Position numbers and translations under genes: made by a program. 28,573 nt of DNA, taken from positions 1 to 28,573 of the forward strand of contig JAPLKR010000111.1 in the NCBI GenBank assembly GCA_026387965.1, in the 5' to 3' direction. This document shows positions 25,748 to 28,573 of the stretch, piece after piece; position 1 is the stretch's first letter, and each line of letters begins with the position of its first letter. The notes beneath the pieces are model-generated. The model saw only the letters and a list, made by a program, of their open reading frames with translations. It was not told the DNA's origin and made no database searches. The DNA comes from Fusobacteriota bacterium. GTDB taxonomy: Bacteria > Fusobacteriota > Fusobacteriia > JAPLKR01.

Positions 25748-26472
25748 AACAATTTTTTCCCATTTTCAATAGCTTGATTTTGAAGCTCAATGATGTTTTT
25801 TATGCCAATTTCTGCGACATCAATAAAATCGTTTAACATGATTCTAGAAAACGACCCATCTTCTCCAGTCCCTTGAATCTCGACAAATTCCATTTTATGA
25901 TTCATAACCACATTCATATCTGTTTCAGCAGCACTATCCTCACTATACTCTAAATCCAAAAGAATTTTACCGGCAACTTTTCCCACACTTATCGCTGCAA
26001 TATTTCCAATAAGAGGATTTGTGGAAAGTTTGCCTCTTTTCAATAACTTTTCTACCGCTAACGCAAGCGCTACATAACTTCCAGTGATAGCCGTAGTACG
26101 TGTCCCTCCATCTGCTTGAATCACATCACAATCAATTGTAAATCCATTTTCACCTAATTTTTTTAAATCCACAGCTTGTCTTAATACTCGCCCAATGAGT
26201 CTTTGAATTTCCATCGTACGCCCACCAACTTTACCTTTATGGCTTTCACGTTGGGTTCTTTCTCCTGTAGCTCTTGGTAGCATAGCATATTCTGCTGTAA
26301 TCCACCCTTTACCACTCCCTTTTAAAAATCTTGGTACCCCTTCTGTAAACGTCACATTGCAAATAACCTTTGTCTTCCCACACTCAATCAATACTGATCC
26401 TTCTGGGTGCTCAATATAGTGTGGCGTAATTTTCATCTCTCTAATTTCATTAAACTCTCTATTTTTTCTCAA
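25744..26472 (-). CDS. rph: Ribonuclease PH
   Basis: Phosphorolytic 3'-5' exoribonuclease that trims tRNA 3' ends. The 242-aa length and motifs are standard: [17 protein letters not shown] near the N-terminus, the [10 protein letters not shown] and [19 protein letters not shown] arginine-rich phosphate region (~residues 60-95), LRQAVDL, and [18 protein letters not shown] (~125-142). The usual N-terminal RPNNR arginines are reduced to RKNREFN. ATG 26472 lies 8 bp after the upstream AIR-synthase-like gene, and its stop overlaps rdgB. Adjacent rph and rdgB genes are common in low-GC bacteria. Confidence 0.95.
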   Translation of the reverse strand: MRKNREFNEIREMKITPHYIEHPEGSVLIECGKTKVICNVTFTEGVPRFLKGSGKGWITAEYAMLPRATGERTQRESHKGKVGGRTMEIQRLIGRVLRQAVDLKKLGENGFTIDCDVIQADGGTRTTAITGSYVALALAVEKLLKRGKLSTNPLIGNIAAISVGKVAGKILLDLEYSEDSAAETDMNVVMNHKMEFVEIQGTGEDGSFSRIMLNDFIDVAEIGIKNIIELQNQAIENGKKLL

Positions 26473-26480
26473 AAATCCTC

Positions 26481-27380
26481 CTAGATAACTATGCCAATGG
26501 CAGTTAATTTAATATTTGCATGATTAAATGCTTTTTCAATTTCATATCCTTGTTGCTCACTGCACATGAAAATCAATGAACCACTCGAAATAACTGTTTC
26601 AATTTTTTCAGAGTAATATTCTATCAATTTTTTTGTGATTTCAAGCATATTAAAATTTTCTTCATACACTTCAAAATTTAACAAACTCTCTTGAAACATT
26701 TCCCCGAGTGCGCCCATAACGCCCCCTTCAGTAATATCGTGCATAGAAGAAACGGCGTAATTTGAAAGAATCTCACCCTCTGGGATAACTGTTAAGTTAT
26801 CTATCAGGCGTAAACCTTCTAAATACTCATTTTCTGAAAGAACTGATTTTACAGCTTCATATTCATCTAAAATTTTGATAAGTGTCCATTCAATTCCAAG
26901 AGTTTTGGTAACATAGATTATGTCACCTTTTTTAAAGTTCTTCGATAGCGGCAGAATTTTTTTTGGACTCTCTCCTATTGCAGTACAACTTACAATCAAT
27001 TGATTAACCGCATCTGTAAACTCTGTATGTCCGCCAATAATATCCACACCATATTTCTCCGCTTCGCAGTAAATTTCATCCATAACTTCATGAATTTCAT
27101 TCAACGTTGAATTTGAAGGAGCTAGAATTGTAACTAAAAGAGCCACTGGCTTTCCACCACTGGCGATGATATCATTGCAATTAACATGAAACGCAAATTT
27201 CCCAATATGCTTTCTTACCCCCGTTATGGGATCTGTTGCGAGCACACAGTAATTTTCACGAAAATCCATTACCGCTGCATCTTCCCCAACTTCGCACCCG
27301 ACGATGACTCTTTGATTTAACTTCTTGATTTTTAATAATTTAGCAAGTTCCTGGCTGGTTAATTTCCCATTTTTCATCAT
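26481..27380 (-). CDS. AIR-synthase-related protein (PurM/HypE/ThiL-like fold)
   Basis: A 299-aa protein of the AIR synthase-like ATP-binding superfamily. Family marks: GEDAAVMDF (residues ~32-40), [20 protein letters not shown] (~69-88), IIGGHTE, and the C-domain [11 protein letters not shown] and [15 protein letters not shown]. It resembles HypE-type proteins, but no hydrogenase genes are near and the HypE C-terminal cysteine tail is missing, so I do not call it hypE. The substrate is unknown. ATG 27380 overlaps the TGA of lpxB by four bases, and rph follows after 8 bp, so it is firmly part of the envelope/RNA-processing unit. Confidence 0.85.
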   Translation of the reverse strand: MMKNGKLTSQELAKLLKIKKLNQRVIVGCEVGEDAAVMDFRENYCVLATDPITGVRKHIGKFAFHVNCNDIIASGGKPVALLVTILAPSNSTLNEIHEVMDEIYCEAEKYGVDIIGGHTEFTDAVNQLIVSCTAIGESPKKILPLSKNFKKGDIIYVTKTLGIEWTLIKILDEYEAVKSVLSENEYLEGLRLIDNLTVIPEGEILSNYAVSSMHDITEGGVMGALGEMFQESLLNFEVYEENFNMLEITKKLIEYYSEKIETVISSGSLIFMCSEQQGYEIEKAFNHANIKLTAIGIVI

Positions 27381-28450
27381 GAACGACTCTCGTTTACTAC
27401 ATATTTTGCGAACTGATTAATGATATCTTTACTTCCAAGTATATCTCGTAGTGTATCAAAATCCTTTGATAAATCCTTTGAAACAATTTCGTCATACGCT
27501 GACATTATTTTAACACTCTCACAGTTTTTTTGAATCAATTCAGGAAACAAGAACTTTTTTAGTGCAATATTAGGCAGACCTAAATAAGGAAATCTGATTA
27601 ATGCATTAAAAATAATTTCATTCATTTTGCTCATCTTATAAATAAGCACTGTTGGAACATACAAAAGCGCAAGTTCGAGAATAACCGTTCCTGAAGTTGC
27701 GATAGCTCCTTTGCATTCAGCGCTTAACTCTTGCAAACTTTTTGTGACTGTTATCTCAATATTGCTGTACTTTTCAAAAGCTATGCGAATTCTATCTTCA
27801 TCACGACTATTGGCAACTTTCAAAACAAATTCTCTATTTTGTTCATTGGCAACAATTTTATTCATTACAGGAAGAATCATATCGAGTTCTTGACGGCGAC
27901 TTCCTGGAAGAAGGAGTATTTTTTCACCACTGGTTTTTCGAGGGAAAACTTCATCTACCAACGGATTACCAAAATAGACACTTGGGGTGTTTTCTGCATC
28001 ATAAAACTCCTTCTCCCATGGAAATATAACCATAATATGATCCACTAACTTCAATTTATGAATTCTTTTTTTTCCCCATACCCATAATTTCGGAGGAATA
28101 TAATAGAAAATATTGATTTCCTTTTTAAAACGCTCCCTTAGTAACTTAACCATTCCCAAGTTAAATCCGCCATAATCAATCAAAATCACATTTTTAATTT
28201 TCTCTTTTTCAATAAAATCTACAAACCCAATCAATTTTTGCTTCAAAACTTTATAACGCATCAATGCTTGTCCAAGACCCATTACATTAATCTCAGTAAT
28301 ATCAAGTAGCTTTTTTACACCGATACTTTCACTTTTTTCTCCACATACGCCTACAAATTCAGCTGTTTTATCTATTTTTTTTACTTGTCCCAATAAAATG
28401 GACAAGTGGAGATCACCTGAGGTTTCTCCACATATCACAAAATATTTCAT
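27377..28450 (-). CDS. lpxB: Lipid-A-disaccharide synthase
   Basis: GT19 glycosyltransferase that joins UDP-2,3-diacylglucosamine and lipid X into the lipid A disaccharide at the inner membrane. The motifs GETSGDLH (residues 8-15), PPKLWVWGKKRI, LLPGSRRQE and ATSGTVILELAL are all present. With ATG 28450 it has 357 residues. A longer in-frame TTG (28462) is rejected because it lies next to the GGAG site serving ATG 28450. The start is one base after the stop of the lpxI-like gene. It shows that the host makes lipopolysaccharide or lipooligosaccharide. Confidence 0.95.
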   Translation of the reverse strand: MKYFVICGETSGDLHLSILLGQVKKIDKTAEFVGVCGEKSESIGVKKLLDITEINVMGLGQALMRYKVLKQKLIGFVDFIEKEKIKNVILIDYGGFNLGMVKLLRERFKKEINIFYYIPPKLWVWGKKRIHKLKLVDHIMVIFPWEKEFYDAENTPSVYFGNPLVDEVFPRKTSGEKILLLPGSRRQELDMILPVMNKIVANEQNREFVLKVANSRDEDRIRIAFEKYSNIEITVTKSLQELSAECKGAIATSGTVILELALLYVPTVLIYKMSKMNEIIFNALIRFPYLGLPNIALKKFLFPELIQKNCESVKIMSAYDEIVSKDLSKDFDTLRDILGSKDIINQFAKYVVNESRS

Positions 28451-28451
28451 T

Positions 28452-28573
28452 TTATACTCCAATTATAAAAAGAGTGTGTAAATTAGCCAATTTTATTGTC
28501 TCTTCCTGTCCAATAAAAAACATTTTTTCTGATTCTACTACAATTCCTTTTGCGCCTATTTCAATGGCTTTTT
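28452..28573 (-). CDS. lpxI: LpxI-like UDP-2,3-diacylglucosamine pyrophosphatase, C-terminal fragment
   Basis: Only the last ~40 codons are in the window; the gene runs off the right edge. They read KAIEIGAKGIVVESEKMFF and continue to an ETIKLAN helix and a final IIGV before TAA (28454-28452). This fits the LpxI C-terminus, where a glycine-alanine turn, a GI(A/V)VE strand and an E-E-(T/V)-I-x-L-A helix are usual (from memory of the family). The stop lies one base before lpxB, and LpxI makes the lipid X used by LpxB, which supports the call. Identification from a fragment is moderately sure. Confidence 0.65.
   Translation of the reverse strand, partial: KAIEIGAKGIVVESEKMFFIGQEETIKLANLHTLFIIGV

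Overview
The window is AT-rich DNA (roughly one third GC by eye) from a Gram-negative, fermentative anaerobe. LpxB and the tail of an LpxI-like protein imply lipid A and an outer membrane. Butyrate kinase, two acetate-kinase-type proteins, thiolase, acetoacetate decarboxylase and 3-hydroxybutyrate dehydrogenase imply acid fermentation and hydroxybutyrate metabolism. This combination fits Fusobacteriota best (Ilyobacter/Propionigenium-like); that placement is an inference from gene content, not from a marker gene.

Layout, left to right. (1) 1-230: a promoter facing left and a strongly foldable sequence running off the edge, with a decamer tandem repeat. (2) 231-4305, minus strand: an unrecognised 268-aa protein, an APC permease, a cysteine desulfidase (CyuA-type) and two small membrane proteins, ending in a terminator; this looks like a cysteine/amino-acid uptake and breakdown unit. 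(3) 4306-10700, plus strand: class Ia ribonucleotide reductase nrdA and nrdB, a Bcr/CflA-type MFS exporter, then a decayed tandem copy of the nrdB tail plus the exporter. (4) 10743-13083, minus strand: an orphan HEPN-domain protein and a broken outer-membrane beta-barrel gene. (5) 13204-19688, minus strand: an operon with its own promoter and terminator, bdh-adc-(truncated ptb)-phaB-thiolase-acs. (6) 19726-25154, minus strand: ftsY, ackA, a divergent ackA paralogue, buk and an FAH-family gene, closely packed behind a strong promoter. (7) 25163-28573, minus strand: lpxI(partial)-lpxB-AIR-synthase-like-rph-rdgB, joined by 4-nt stop/start overlaps.

How the genes work together. Bdh would oxidise 3-hydroxybutyrate to acetoacetate. 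Acetoacetate can be decarboxylated to acetone (Adc) or, after CoA activation, cleaved by thiolase to acetyl-CoA; PhaB links acetoacetyl-CoA and 3-hydroxybutyryl-CoA. The acyl kinases would yield ATP from acetyl- and butyryl-phosphate. No CoA transferase or Pta lies in the window, and the only phosphotransbutyrylase gene lacks its first quarter.

The points most worth a second look are the tandem duplication with a repeat-mediated in-frame deletion, the adc/ptb deletion junction, the ackA paralogue with an altered active site, the orphan HEPN gene, a possible ATT start for ftsY, and paired palindromes in the nrdA leader. I saw no tRNA, rRNA, CRISPR array or intact insertion sequence.
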